Shown here: positions 1 to 8,840 of the stretch, in pieces
Numbering within the stretch: position 1 is the stretch's first letter
How the letters are laid out: each line of letters starts with the position of its first letter
Assembly (NCBI GenBank): GCA_963761035.1
Contig: CAVXFH010000002.1
Location: forward strand, 1,178,001 to 1,242,000
DNA length: 64,000 bases
Origin: JARRQJ01 sp963761035
GTDB lineage: Bacteria > Pseudomonadota > Gammaproteobacteria > DRLM01
Reading direction: 5' to 3'
Position numbers and translations under genes: made by a program
The notes under the pieces: model-generated
The model's input: the letters and a program-made list of their open reading frames with translations, nothing else
The model's database searches: none
What the model was told of the DNA's origin: nothing

Positions 1-179
1 ATCCCTTAAGCCGCGAATTGGTCATTGATCGCATCATGGTCCTCGAATCGGCTGAGACTGACCTCACCGACCTCAAGTGGGTTATCCTCATGGTCCTCTT
101 CAATCAGCCCGGCAAGGAAGCCGCCTTTGCCTGGATGGAAGATCTGGTGTTTGAGGGAACCGCAGGATGGCTGCACTAA
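1..179 (+). CDS. smg: Smg (DUF494) family protein, C-terminal part
   Basis: The window opens inside a reading frame (codons from position 3) that ends at the TAA at 177-179. The visible 58 residues include LKWVILMVLFNQPG and end in a WLH tail, which matches the C-terminus of Smg/DUF494 proteins. In many Gammaproteobacteria smg lies between dprA and topA, and topA follows here 129 bases later on the same strand. The family's molecular role is not established. The start lies outside the window. Confidence 0.85.
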   Translation, partial: PLSRELVIDRIMVLESAETDLTDLKWVILMVLFNQPGKEAAFAWMEDLVFEGTAGWLH

Positions 180-308
180 ACTAACGTCCGGACGCGGCGA
201 TAACAGCCCTACAATCAAACGTTTTCCCAACCACCTCACCGCCAGGCGCGAAGTTTCTGCGCCAGGACGGACAAGGTGATAGCAAGGAATGAGTGAGCTG
301 AATTTCCG

Positions 309-2600
309 ATGAGCAAAAACTTAGTCATCGTCGAATCGCCCGCCAAGGCGAAAACTATCAAGAAATACTTGGGCAAGGACTTCACCGTCCTCGCCTCCTA
401 TGGGCACGTGCGCGATCTGCTACCCAAAGAAGGTGCGGTGGACACCGAACACGACTTCGCCATGAAGTACCAGCCCATCGAGAAAAACGAAAAACATTTC
501 GACGCCATCGCCAAGGCGATGAAGAGCGCCGACGCCCTGTTTCTGGCCACTGACCCTGACCGCGAAGGCGAAGCCATCTCCTGGCATCTGTGCGAGCTGC
601 TCAAGGAAAAGAAACTGCTGAATAAAAAGGTGGTGAAGCGCGTAGTGTTCCACGAAATCACCAAGCGCGCCATCCAGGAGGCAGTGGAGCATCCCCGCGA
701 TATCTCCATGGAACTGATCAACGCCCAGCAGGCGCGCCGCGCCCTCGATTACCTGGTGGGCTTCAATCTGTCGCCGCTGTTGTGGAAGAAGATCCGCCCC
801 GGCCTATCGGCGGGACGGGTGCAGAGTCCGGCCCTGCGCATGATCGTGGAACGGGAACTGGAGATCGAGAAATTCGTCTCCCAGGAATACTGGACCATCG
901 AGGCGGACCTGGCCATGGGCAAGGAGGCTTTCGACGCCAAGCTGCATACCTTCCTGGGCAAAAAACTCACCCAGTTCAGCGTCACCACCGCCGACGAGGC
1001 CAAGGAGATCGAGACGCAGCTCCTTCTCGCCACCCGCGGCAAGGTGGCGGTGGCCAACGTAGAGAAGAAGCAGCGCAAGCGCAATCCCGCGCCGCCCTTC
1101 ACCACCTCGACCCTGCAACAGGAAGCCTCCCGCAAGCTAAGCTTCACCGCGCAGAAGACCATGCGCGTCGCCCAGCAACTGTACGAAGGGATCGATATCG
1201 GCGGCACCGCCGTGGGTCTCATCACCTATATGCGTACCGACTCGGTCAACCTGGCCCAGGAGGCGGTGGACGAGATCCGGGCCTTGATCAGCGAGCGTTA
1301 CGGCAAGAACAATGTCCCAGCCAAACCCAACGTCTACAAGACCAAGTCCAAAAACGCCCAGGAAGCCCACGAGGCCATCCGCCCTACCGTGGCCGCGCAA
1401 ACCCCGGAGTCGGTCAAGGAACACCTCAGCGCCGATCAGCAAAAACTCTATGAGCTGATCTGGAAGCGAACTGTTGCCTGCCAGATGGTCCACGCCACCT
1501 TGGACACCGTCAGCGTCGATCTCGCCGCCGGCGAGGGCAATCTCTTTCGCGCCACCGGCTCCACAGTGGTCGATCCCGGCTTCATGATGGTCTATCAGGA
1601 GGGTGTCGACGACAGCAAGGCCGAGGAAGACGAACGCCTGCTGCCGGTCCTCGCCGTGGGCGACCGGGTGGACCTAGTCAAGGTCCGTCCCGAACAGCAC
1701 TTCACCGAACCGCCGCCGCGCTACAGCGAGGCGAGCCTGGTCAAGGCCCTGGAGGAATACGGCATCGGCCGCCCCTCCACCTATGCCGCCATCATCTCCA
1801 CCTTGCAGGCGCGCGAATACGTCAATCTGGAAAAACGCCGCTTTATCCCCACCGACGTGGGGAGGATCGTCAATAAATTTCTGACGGGCTACTTCACCCA
1901 ATATGTGGATTACGATTTCACCGCCAAGCTGGAAGACGAACTGGACGCCATCTCGCGCGGCGAAGAAGAATGGGTGCCCTTGCTGAAGTTCTTCTGGAAA
2001 CCGTTCAAAAAGCTGGTGGACGATGTCGAACAAAACGTGGCGCGCAAGGATGTCACCCAGGAGGCCACGGACGAGGTTTGTCCCAAGTGCGGCAAACCCT
2101 TGACCATTCGCCTCGGCCGTCGCGGCCGTTTCATCGGTTGCAGCGGCTTTCCCGATTGCGACTACACCCGCAGTCTCGGCGAAGACAAGGAACCCGAGGC
2201 GCCGGAAACCATCGAGGGCCGCGTCTGTCCGCAATGTTCTTCGCAACTGATCGTCCGCCAGGGACGCTACGGCAAGTTCATCGGTTGCAGCAACTACCCC
2301 ACCTGCAAATTCATCGAGCCTCTGGAGAAACCCGCCGACACCGGCGTGCAATGCCCGGAGTGCAAACAAGGCACGCTGCTCAAGCGCAAGTCGCGTTATG
2401 GCAAGATATTCTATTCCTGCTCGACTTATCCAGAATGCAAATACGCCGTGTGGAACGAGCCGGTAAATGAACCCTGTCCACAGTGTAACTGGCCGATCTT
2501 GACCCTCAAAACCACTAAACGCCGCGGCACCGAAAAGGTTTGCCCGCAGAAGGAATGCGGTTACGCGGAACCTGTCCCCGGGGAACAAACCGCCTCATAA
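309..2600 (+). CDS. topA: DNA topoisomerase I (type IA)
   Basis: Relaxes negatively supercoiled DNA by transient cleavage of one strand. The 763-residue protein starts with the Toprim motif (KNLVIVESPAKAKTIKKYLG). The catalytic tyrosine is Tyr307 within ITYMRTDS. The C-terminal 170 residues carry four zinc-ribbon-like modules beginning CPKC, CPQC, CPEC and CPQC; the last is irregular, with its second cysteine pair spaced as CPQKEC. It is about 100 residues shorter than the E. coli enzyme, with the difference at the C-terminus. The start ATG at 309 gives the canonical N-terminus. It sits downstream of smg and converges on cysB, with a short hairpin between them. Confidence 0.96.
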   Translation: MSKNLVIVESPAKAKTIKKYLGKDFTVLASYGHVRDLLPKEGAVDTEHDFAMKYQPIEKNEKHFDAIAKAMKSADALFLATDPDREGEAISWHLCELLKEKKLLNKKVVKRVVFHEITKRAIQEAVEHPRDISMELINAQQARRALDYLVGFNLSPLLWKKIRPGLSAGRVQSPALRMIVERELEIEKFVSQEYWTIEADLAMGKEAFDAKLHTFLGKKLTQFSVTTADEAKEIETQLLLATRGKVAVANVEKKQRKRNPAPPFTTSTLQQEASRKLSFTAQKTMRVAQQLYEGIDIGGTAVGLITYMRTDSVNLAQEAVDEIRALISERYGKNNVPAKPNVYKTKSKNAQEAHEAIRPTVAAQTPESVKEHLSADQQKLYELIWKRTVACQMVHATLDTVSVDLAAGEGNLFRATGSTVVDPGFMMVYQEGVDDSKAEEDERLLPVLAVGDRVDLVKVRPEQHFTEPPPRYSEASLVKALEEYGIGRPSTYAAIISTLQAREYVNLEKRRFIPTDVGRIVNKFLTGYFTQYVDYDFTAKLEDELDAISRGEEEWVPLLKFFWKPFKKLVDDVEQNVARKDVTQEATDEVCPKCGKPLTIRLGRRGRFIGCSGFPDCDYTRSLGEDKEPEAPETIEGRVCPQCSSQLIVRQGRYGKFIGCSNYPTCKFIEPLEKPADTGVQCPECKQGTLLKRKSRYGKIFYSCSTYPECKYAVWNEPVNEPCPQCNWPILTLKTTKRRGTEKVCPQKECGYAEPVPGEQTAS

Positions 2601-2611
2601 CCCAAATAAGT

Positions 2612-2635
2612 AAATCGCCACTTAGTGCGATTTTT
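2612..2635. terminator. Possible bidirectional terminator between topA and cysB
   Basis: A perfect 7-bp stem AAATCGC/GCGATTT with an 8-base loop is followed by T residues. It lies just after topA and overlaps the last codons of cysB, which arrives from the other side. The stem is short and AT-rich, so this is a weak prediction. Confidence 0.4.
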
Positions 2636-3563
2636 CCTTGGCATCCTCCGTCATGGCGGCATCCACCGTCTTGCGATTCAGGTGGGGAGCGAATAGTTCT
2701 ATAAAGGCATAGACATAGCCGCGCAAATAGGTCCCACGTCGAATTCCGATGCGAGTCATGCTGGACTCGAACAGATGGGACGCGTCCAGCATGGCGAGAT
2801 GACTATCCCGGGAGGCGTCGTAGGCCATCTTGGCCAGGATACCGATGCCCAGACCCAGTTCAACATAGGTCTTGATGACATCGGAATCGATGGCGGTGAG
2901 CACCACATTGGGCTTGAGACCCTTGGCTTCGAAGGCCTTGTTGATTTTGGAGCGTCCGGCGAAGGCAAAGTCGTAGGTAATGACGGGATACTGGGCGATG
3001 GCCTCCAGGGTCAGCGGTTGGCGGCTGACGAGGGGGTGACCAGACGGGACTACCACGCAGCGGTTCCACTCGTAGCACGGTAGCGTGATCAGCTCGGGAA
3101 AGTGCTCGATGGCTTCGGTAGCGATGGCGATATCCGCCACACCCGACATCGCCATTTCCGATACCTGAGTGGGGTTGCCCTGATGGATGTCCAAACGCAC
3201 CTTGGGGAAGCGCTCGGTGAAGGTTTTGATCACCGCCGGCAGGGCGTATCGGGCCTGGGTGTGCGTGGTGGCGATGGAAAGGGTACCCACAGTCTCATTG
3301 GAAAATTCCGCTCCCACCTGCTTAATATTATTCACCTCGCGCAGTACCTGCTCAATCATCGCGACAATGACCTGGCCCGGTCTGGTCAACCCGGTCAATC
3401 GCTTACCTTTGCGCTCGAAAATCAGCACATTGAGTTCCTGCTCTAATAACTGAATCTGATTGCTGACCCCAGGCTGGGCGGTATGCAGCTCTTCGGCGGC
3501 GGCGGAAACGTTGAAACCGGCCCGAACCACTTCCCTGACAAAGCGCAGTTGCTGCAGTTTCAT
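2622..3563 (-). CDS. cysB: LysR-type regulator CysB
   Basis: Transcriptional activator of sulfur assimilation genes that senses (O/N)-acetylserine in known members. The protein has 313 residues: an N-terminal winged helix-turn-helix (about residues 1-60, opening MKLQQLRFVREVV, typical of CysB/Cbl rather than general LysR proteins) and a periplasmic-binding-like effector domain (about 90-300). It is divergent from the TSUP gene and the sulfite reductase/APS reductase genes, which are its expected targets. The 159-bp AT-rich spacer at 3564-3722 is the natural place for its binding sites. Confidence 0.92.
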   Translation of the reverse strand: MKLQQLRFVREVVRAGFNVSAAAEELHTAQPGVSNQIQLLEQELNVLIFERKGKRLTGLTRPGQVIVAMIEQVLREVNNIKQVGAEFSNETVGTLSIATTHTQARYALPAVIKTFTERFPKVRLDIHQGNPTQVSEMAMSGVADIAIATEAIEHFPELITLPCYEWNRCVVVPSGHPLVSRQPLTLEAIAQYPVITYDFAFAGRSKINKAFEAKGLKPNVVLTAIDSDVIKTYVELGLGIGILAKMAYDASRDSHLAMLDASHLFESSMTRIGIRRGTYLRGYVYAFIELFAPHLNRKTVDAAMTEDAKEKSH

Positions 3564-3722
3564 ATCATGACTTATAAATTTTAAAGATAAAAATAGAAGA
3601 TAATAGTATTTTTTATGATATTCAAGCTCTGCTAAAGTAACGCAAGCTTAAGAAATAGCAGAACCTATAACGCTTCCTCTCAAGATCGAGCAATACGTTT
3701 ATTTCTCAATTGGATCAATAAA
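3564..3722. promoter_or_regulatory. AT-rich divergent regulatory region cysB / TSUP
   Basis: The spacer is strikingly AT-rich compared with the GC-rich flanks, with runs such as TAAATTTTAAAGATAAAAAT next to cysB. CysB sites in enterobacteria are long, AT-rich and degenerate, so autoregulation and control of the sulfur genes from here is plausible. I cannot define an exact operator. Confidence 0.4.
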
Positions 3723-4502
3723 ATGGACTGGGCGTATACATTTTCAGGCCTGCTAGTGGGGTCTCTCGTGGGCCTAACCGGGGTTGGCGGCGGATCGCTC
3801 ATGACGCCGCTGCTGGTGTTTCTGTTCGGCATTTCACCGGTGACGGCGGTGGGTACTGATCTGCTGTTCGCCGCCATTACCAAAGCCAGCGGTGTGTGGG
3901 TACATACCAAGCGCAAAACGATCGACTGGCGCATTATGGGCCTGTTGGCGTCTGGGAGTGTGCCTGCTTCCATACTCACGACGGTGGCTCTCCAAAATTT
4001 CATCGTTCAGAAATCCGAAATTAACACTGTCATTACCACTTCGCTCGGTATTGCCCTCATCCTTACCTCTATCGCCCTGCTGTTCAAGGGAAACATCCAA
4101 CGTCTGGGAAGACAAATCAGCAGCGCGATCACGCCCGATTGGACGAAGTGGCGGGGCGCGATCACGGTGGTGGCGGGGTTAATCCTAGGAATACTGGTGA
4201 CGTTGACATCGGTCGGTGCCGGGGCATTGGGAGCCGCGATGTTGTTCTTCCTGTATCCCAAACTGACAACGGCGCGGATCGTTGGCACCGACATCGCCCA
4301 TGCGGTACCACTCACCGCCGTGGCCGGCTTGGGCCATATGCATATGGGCACGGTGGACTTTCTATTGTTGGGTAATCTGTTGCTGGGGTCGTTGCCGGGT
4401 ATCTATCTTGGCAGCCACCTTAGCACTAGGGTGCCGGAGCGTATCATGCGCCCGATACTGGCAAGCATGTTGATGCTCATTGGCGTTAAATTCATGTGGT
4501 AG
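3723..4502 (+). CDS. TSUP (TauE/SafE) family membrane transporter
   Basis: A 259-residue integral membrane protein with two similar halves of hydrophobic helices and the glycine-rich opening GLTGVGGGSLMTPLLVF, repeated in weaker form as TLTSVGAGALGAAMLFF. This two-half layout is the TSUP family signature. Family members export sulfite, sulfonates or related anions. Its place between cysB and sulfite reductase suggests movement of sulfite or another sulfur anion, which is inference. It is followed after 38 bases by the reductase gene, so the two probably share a transcript. Confidence 0.85.
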   Translation: MDWAYTFSGLLVGSLVGLTGVGGGSLMTPLLVFLFGISPVTAVGTDLLFAAITKASGVWVHTKRKTIDWRIMGLLASGSVPASILTTVALQNFIVQKSEINTVITTSLGIALILTSIALLFKGNIQRLGRQISSAITPDWTKWRGAITVVAGLILGILVTLTSVGAGALGAAMLFFLYPKLTTARIVGTDIAHAVPLTAVAGLGHMHMGTVDFLLLGNLLLGSLPGIYLGSHLSTRVPERIMRPILASMLMLIGVKFMW

Positions 4503-4540
4503 GGTCTCGATAACTTATAGTTGTAGGAGTTCTTTGCAAG

Positions 4541-6877
4541 ATGAGCGCTATTAAAAACCTGGTAAATAAAGAAGAAATCGATCGTTACGAGGAAGGCGTG
4601 CATGCCTTCATGAACGGCGAGATGGACGCGGAGCGTTTCATGTCGTTCCGCTTGCAACACGGCATCTACGGCCAACGCCAGGATGGGGTGCACATGGTGC
4701 GTATCAAGGCGCCCGGCGGCCGTCTGAATCCCGATCACCTGAATACGATCGCCGACTGCGCGGAAGATTACGGGCAAAACAAGTTGGCCCACGTCACCAC
4801 GCGCCAAGACTTCCAATTGCATTATGTGCCGACCAAGGACACCGCCACGGTGATGCGTATGCTCGGGGATGCCGGCCTCACCACCCGCGAAGCCTGCAAC
4901 AATACCGTCCGCAATGTCTCCGCTTGCCCCCTGGCCGGCGTCTGCCCGCGCGAGCATGTGGATATCACCACGCACATGATCGGCGCCGTTGAGCGCTTTC
5001 TGCGCTACCCGCTCACCCAGCAGATGCCGCGCAAATTCAAGATCAGTTTCTCCGGCTGCGAGACCGATTGCGCCCAAGGCATGATGCACGATCTCGGCAT
5101 CGTCGCGGTACATCAAAACGGCCGTTTCGGCTTCAAGGTCCTGGCCGCCGGCGGTTTGGGGCACAAACCGCGCCATGCGCTGACCATAGAAGAATTCGTC
5201 GAGGAGAAGGATTTATTTGCCTCCATGGAGGCGATCATCACCCTGCACAACAAATATTCCGATCGCAAACGGCGCGCCCGCGCCCGCATCAAGTTCCTGG
5301 TGGACAAATTCGGCGCCGAGGGTTTCCTCGAAAAATACCGGGAAGAGCTGGCGCGTACCCGGGTCGCTTACGCCGACTTCGACTATCCGAAGGGCAAGTG
5401 GGCCAAGGGTGCGGACCATGCCGAGACACCCTTCCCCGGCGCGCCGCGCCGCATCATTGCGCAAAAACAAGCGGGGTTGCATGTCTTCCCCATCAAATTG
5501 CCGATCGGCGATATCACTCCGCCTCAATTGCGCGCCATCGCCGCCGTCATGAAACAAGAAGGGCTTAGCGATGTACGCACCACCCAGGACCAAAACCTGA
5601 TGCTGACGGGCGTGAGCGAGGCGAGCGTTCCGCGCCTCCGCGCCGCACTGGCTCAAGTCGGCTTGGGCGAACCCAAGGCCGGCGACAACGTCGTGGCCTG
5701 CCCCGGCACCTCCACCTGCCGTCTCGGCATCACCTCCTCCAAGGTCATCGGCATGAAACTGAGCGGCGGCCCCTTGGATCTACGTATCCGCGCCAGCGGC
5801 TGCCAGAACGGTTGCGCCCAGCCCGAGACCGGCGACATCGGCATTTACGGCGAAGGCAAACGCCTGCACGGTAAGTTCGTGCCCCATTATCAGATGTATT
5901 TCGGCGGCGACGGCCGCGGCAACGGCGGCATCGGCTTGAAGGGCCCCTCTATCCCTGTGGCGCGCATCGAAAAAGCGGTGGAGCGGGTCCAGCAAAATTT
6001 CGCCGCGGATCGCGGCGACGGCGAGAGCTTCTTCCACTGGTCGCGGCGGCGCGGCATGGAGCACTTCGACGGATTGCTTGCCGATCTCAAAGAGGTCGCG
6101 CCGGAACAGGTCGCTTCGCTGTTGCGCGATCACGGTGAAGCCGAGCAGTTCAAGGTGCTGCAATTGGGCGGCGGCGAATGCGCCGGCGCGGCCCAGAGCC
6201 TGGTGGCCTCCAACTTCTCCGAGGCCGCCCACGAACGCAATTATCGCGACGCCTTCCGCATGCAGCGCCAACCCGATGACGCCATCGAGTGCGCCGAACA
6301 CTTGCTGCGCTTGGTGGGGCAGTCCTTATTATTCCTAGCCGGGCGCGAATCCAGTAACGATCTTGGTGAGATTGCGGACAGCCTCGACAAGGCCTTGCCA
6401 AACACCAAGCTAGGTCCGCGCTTGGCGGAATTTCGGGTCGGCCTTGCGGAGCAAAAAAATGTCTTTGAAGACGCTATCTTCAAAGGATTATCCGACCGCA
6501 TGGACGAGTGGATGCTGGATGCCGCCGAGGCCTGTCAAGGCATCGACAAGCAACTCGATCTCTCGGCATCCCTGCCGCCCATCAAGCGTCCCGGCAATAC
6601 TCCATCCGCCTCCCGAGGCGTAAAGGGAAACGGGGCCAGCCCAGTCATCGATCTGACCAGTTACGGTTGTCCGCTTCACTACATCAAGGCCCGTAACGAA
6701 CTGCGCAAATTCAACGGCGGCGAGTTAGTGGACTTCCTGTTCGTCACGGGCGATCCATCTCAACAGGTATCTTCCAGCCTGGAAAACGACGGTCATGAGA
6801 TCGTCAGCATCCAGGAGCAAGGAAGCGCCACCAGGATCAAAGTGCGTAAGGCGGCTGACACCGGAGCGGTAGGTTAG
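4541..6877 (+). CDS. Siroheme nitrite/sulfite reductase with C-terminal TusA-like domain
   Basis: Predicted to reduce sulfite to sulfide using siroheme and a 4Fe-4S cluster. Residues 1-540 hold two ferredoxin-like/siroheme repeats. The expected cluster ligands are Cys387, Cys393, Cys421 and Cys425 (C-x5-C then C-x3-C). The first repeat shows the same spacing at Cys129, Cys135, Cys173 and Cys177. A middle helical stretch (about 545-680) is unassigned. Residues about 700-775 resemble TusA sulfur carriers, with Cys710 in a CPLHYIKAR context where TusA usually has CPxP. At 778 residues it is about 200 longer than ordinary CysI. The gene lies between TSUP and cysH; no CysJ flavoprotein is seen nearby, so the electron donor may be ferredoxin. 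Confidence 0.86.
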   Translation: MSAIKNLVNKEEIDRYEEGVHAFMNGEMDAERFMSFRLQHGIYGQRQDGVHMVRIKAPGGRLNPDHLNTIADCAEDYGQNKLAHVTTRQDFQLHYVPTKDTATVMRMLGDAGLTTREACNNTVRNVSACPLAGVCPREHVDITTHMIGAVERFLRYPLTQQMPRKFKISFSGCETDCAQGMMHDLGIVAVHQNGRFGFKVLAAGGLGHKPRHALTIEEFVEEKDLFASMEAIITLHNKYSDRKRRARARIKFLVDKFGAEGFLEKYREELARTRVAYADFDYPKGKWAKGADHAETPFPGAPRRIIAQKQAGLHVFPIKLPIGDITPPQLRAIAAVMKQEGLSDVRTTQDQNLMLTGVSEASVPRLRAALAQVGLGEPKAGDNVVACPGTSTCRLGITSSKVIGMKLSGGPLDLRIRASGCQNGCAQPETGDIGIYGEGKRLHGKFVPHYQMYFGGDGRGNGGIGLKGPSIPVARIEKAVERVQQNFAADRGDGESFFHWSRRRGMEHFDGLLADLKEVAPEQVASLLRDHGEAEQFKVLQLGGGECAGAAQSLVASNFSEAAHERNYRDAFRMQRQPDDAIECAEHLLRLVGQSLLFLAGRESSNDLGEIADSLDKALPNTKLGPRLAEFRVGLAEQKNVFEDAIFKGLSDRMDEWMLDAAEACQGIDKQLDLSASLPPIKRPGNTPSASRGVKGNGASPVIDLTSYGCPLHYIKARNELRKFNGGELVDFLFVTGDPSQQVSSSLENDGHEIVSIQEQGSATRIKVRKAADTGAVG

Positions 6878-6894
6878 CCCGCAGGTAGACTATC

Positions 6895-7131
6895 ATGATC
6901 GAATCGCCCGATATCTTGCTTGATCTCACCGAGTACCGCAGCATAGCCGGTTATGTTCTGGCTCTAATCATGCTGCAGCGAACCCGGCGCATAGGTTCAT
7001 TGGGAATGAAGTTGAAATCGCGATGCGACGCCGCTTGGCTTGCATCGCGCCTTCGTAATCAAGGCTACACCGTGGCGGCCATTGAGACGCGGGAGGAGCA
7101 AGCCGTGCTAAAAATTTGTAAAACCGCTTAA
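6895..7131 (+). CDS. Small unknown protein between sulfite reductase and cysH
   Basis: A 78-residue frame lies 17 bases after the reductase gene and 22 bases before cysH, on the same strand, so it is probably cotranscribed. It has a short hydrophobic stretch (SIAGYVLALIML) followed by a basic segment, and no motif I recognise. The C-terminal part (NQGYTVAAIETREEQAVLKI) reads like a small alpha/beta fold. Operon position is the main support for its being real. A role linked to sulfite or APS reduction is only suggested by location. Confidence 0.55.
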   Translation: MIESPDILLDLTEYRSIAGYVLALIMLQRTRRIGSLGMKLKSRCDAAWLASRLRNQGYTVAAIETREEQAVLKICKTA

Positions 7132-7153
7132 GCTATCGAGGAGTATCGCCATC

Positions 7154-7861
7154 ATGAGTGTCAATACGGAACTGCAAAAAAAAATCGATGCCGCCAAGAC
7201 CTTACTGCTCGATATCGGCAATGACTTCACTCCAGCAAGCTTTGCCAACAGCTTTGGCGCCGAAGATATGGTGCTCACCGATTTGATTTGCAAACATGCG
7301 CCGACCATCGAGGTTTTTACCTTGGACACCGGCCGACTGCCCGCCGAGACCTATAACCTCATGCAGGAGACCTTGCGGCGTTACGGTCAGCGCATCATCC
7401 CCTATTTCCCGGAGGCGCCGGCAGTGGAAGAATACCTGCGCGAGCACGGCCCTAATGCCTTTTACGACAGCGTGGAGTTGCGTAAACGCTGTTGCCATAT
7501 TCGCAAGGTTGAGCCTCTCAAGCGCGCCCTCAAGGGCAAAAAAGCCTGGATAACCGGCCTACGCCGCGAGCAGGCGCCCACCCGAACCGATCTCGGCATC
7601 TCGGAATGGGACGCGGGCAACGGCCTGCAGAAGTTCAATCCGCTCATCGATTGGACCCACGAGGAAATCTGGGACTACATCCGCCACTTCGAAGTGCCCT
7701 ACAACGCCCTGCACGACCAACACTACCCCAGCATCGGTTGCGCCCCCTGCACGCGGGCCGTTTCAGTAGGCGAAGACATTCGCGCCGGACGCTGGTGGTG
7801 GGAAAACCCGGAAAGCAAGGAGTGCGGATTACACGTCAAGAAAACCGCGGCGCGCGCTTGA
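7154..7861 (+). CDS. cysH: Assimilatory adenylyl-sulfate (APS) reductase
   Basis: Reduces activated sulfate to sulfite. In this 235-residue protein the nucleotide-binding region has SFGAEDMVLTDL and the LDTGRLPAET motif. The 4Fe-4S ligands that mark the APS-using type are present: Cys113-Cys114 and Cys196/Cys199. The catalytic cysteine is Cys224 in the ECGLH tail. The cluster cysteines argue for APS rather than PAPS as substrate. It is the last gene of the sulfur operon and follows the small 78-residue gene. Confidence 0.94.
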   Translation: MSVNTELQKKIDAAKTLLLDIGNDFTPASFANSFGAEDMVLTDLICKHAPTIEVFTLDTGRLPAETYNLMQETLRRYGQRIIPYFPEAPAVEEYLREHGPNAFYDSVELRKRCCHIRKVEPLKRALKGKKAWITGLRREQAPTRTDLGISEWDAGNGLQKFNPLIDWTHEEIWDYIRHFEVPYNALHDQHYPSIGCAPCTRAVSVGEDIRAGRWWWENPESKECGLHVKKTAARA

Positions 7862-7957
7862 GAGCAGCGCCCGGTATTATTTCTCACCGCAAAAATGAAT
7901 ATTTTACATCCAAAAAAATACTAGGTTTGCCTGGCGACCGCGAGGCGATTACCTTCA

Positions 7958-8491
7958 TCACAACCCGCCGAGCGGGGCTTTCCTGGCCTTTCCCGCCGGA
8001 CGGAGAGTTTGGGCAAGCTGCTTAGCCGTGAATAAATCCACGTTGCGGGCCGTGAAATAGACACCGCGGAACTCGCCATCCACCGGTTTCAAGACGATGA
8101 AATAGGTCTCGCCCTCCGCAAAACTGAATTCGTAATCTTTATCCATCTTTTTGGTCTTCCAGAACGGGCCGACCTCGGTGAGGTTCTGCAGGGTCATGGT
8201 GATCCGCACCCGGGGACGCACATATACCAAGGTATAGTCGCCCTTTTCGATGGTCAGCAGTTTACTGCCGTCCAGGGAGACGGTCAGTGCATCGTCGGGA
8301 AACCCCATGGCCCGCTCGGTCCGAGGTCTGAGAAAGTACACTGTGGAAAACAAAGGTTCGCCGGCCGCGCTGATCAGGGGGTTGCCGGTATTTACCTGGG
8401 TGCCGTTCCAGCTCCAAGCGGCACACCCCCCCAGCCCAATCGACGCTGCTACTATCAACCACTTGTAAGTTTTAATCCAACGCTCCACCAT
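7958..8491 (-). CDS. DUF2846-like lipoprotein
   Basis: A 177-residue protein with a basic start, one hydrophobic segment and a lipobox ending at Cys23 (LGGC), so it is predicted to be a lipid-anchored envelope protein. The rest is beta-rich with YFLRP and YTLVYVRP segments, resembling DUF2846 domain proteins of unknown function. It converges on cysH and is divergent from prk. No operon partner is evident. Confidence 0.7.
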   Translation of the reverse strand: MVERWIKTYKWLIVAASIGLGGCAAWSWNGTQVNTGNPLISAAGEPLFSTVYFLRPRTERAMGFPDDALTVSLDGSKLLTIEKGDYTLVYVRPRVRITMTLQNLTEVGPFWKTKKMDKDYEFSFAEGETYFIVLKPVDGEFRGVYFTARNVDLFTAKQLAQTLRPAGKARKAPLGGL

Positions 8492-8840
8492 CAGGAACCC
8501 CCCCCTTTGGCCCCACTCCCAAGCTAGCGATTTTCAAGATGATCGAACAACGGATAATCGCACTCCCACCCCCTGAATACAAGCGTCATACTCGCCCAAC
8601 TTGATTAGACCGAAAAGCGCCCACTCTGGATAGACATGCTTGAAATTATCTGGCAATCCTCGCGTATAATGGCGAACCTTGCCGAACAATAGTGATCGAC
8701 GGCGAACCCTAGTCGATAGCGATGGAATGATAAACAAGGCAACGCCACAATTAAGACTCATCGCATTATGGCGGCGTCCGGGAGACAATCCCGGTAAATG
8801 CGCTTCGATCTTTTAAAGGCTTGTTGAAGGGAAATACGCT
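8492..8840 (+). promoter_or_regulatory. Region upstream of prk with predicted promoter
   Basis: This 349-bp gap has no convincing gene. A consensus -10 box TATAAT lies at 8665-8670 with a candidate -35 TTGAAA at 8640-8645 (19-bp spacer, longer than ideal). A purine-rich ribosome site (GAAGGGAAA) sits just before the prk ATG. If this promoter is used, prk has a leader of about 165 bases. Confidence 0.42.

Noticed and set aside
1674..2588. Long open frame antisense to topA (304 codons)
   Set aside because: Shadow of the GC-rich topA gene; composition is frame-derived and topA is clearly real.
8534..8788. Open frame on the minus strand upstream of prk
   Set aside because: No ribosome site, no family resemblance, and it overlaps the predicted prk promoter; likely chance.
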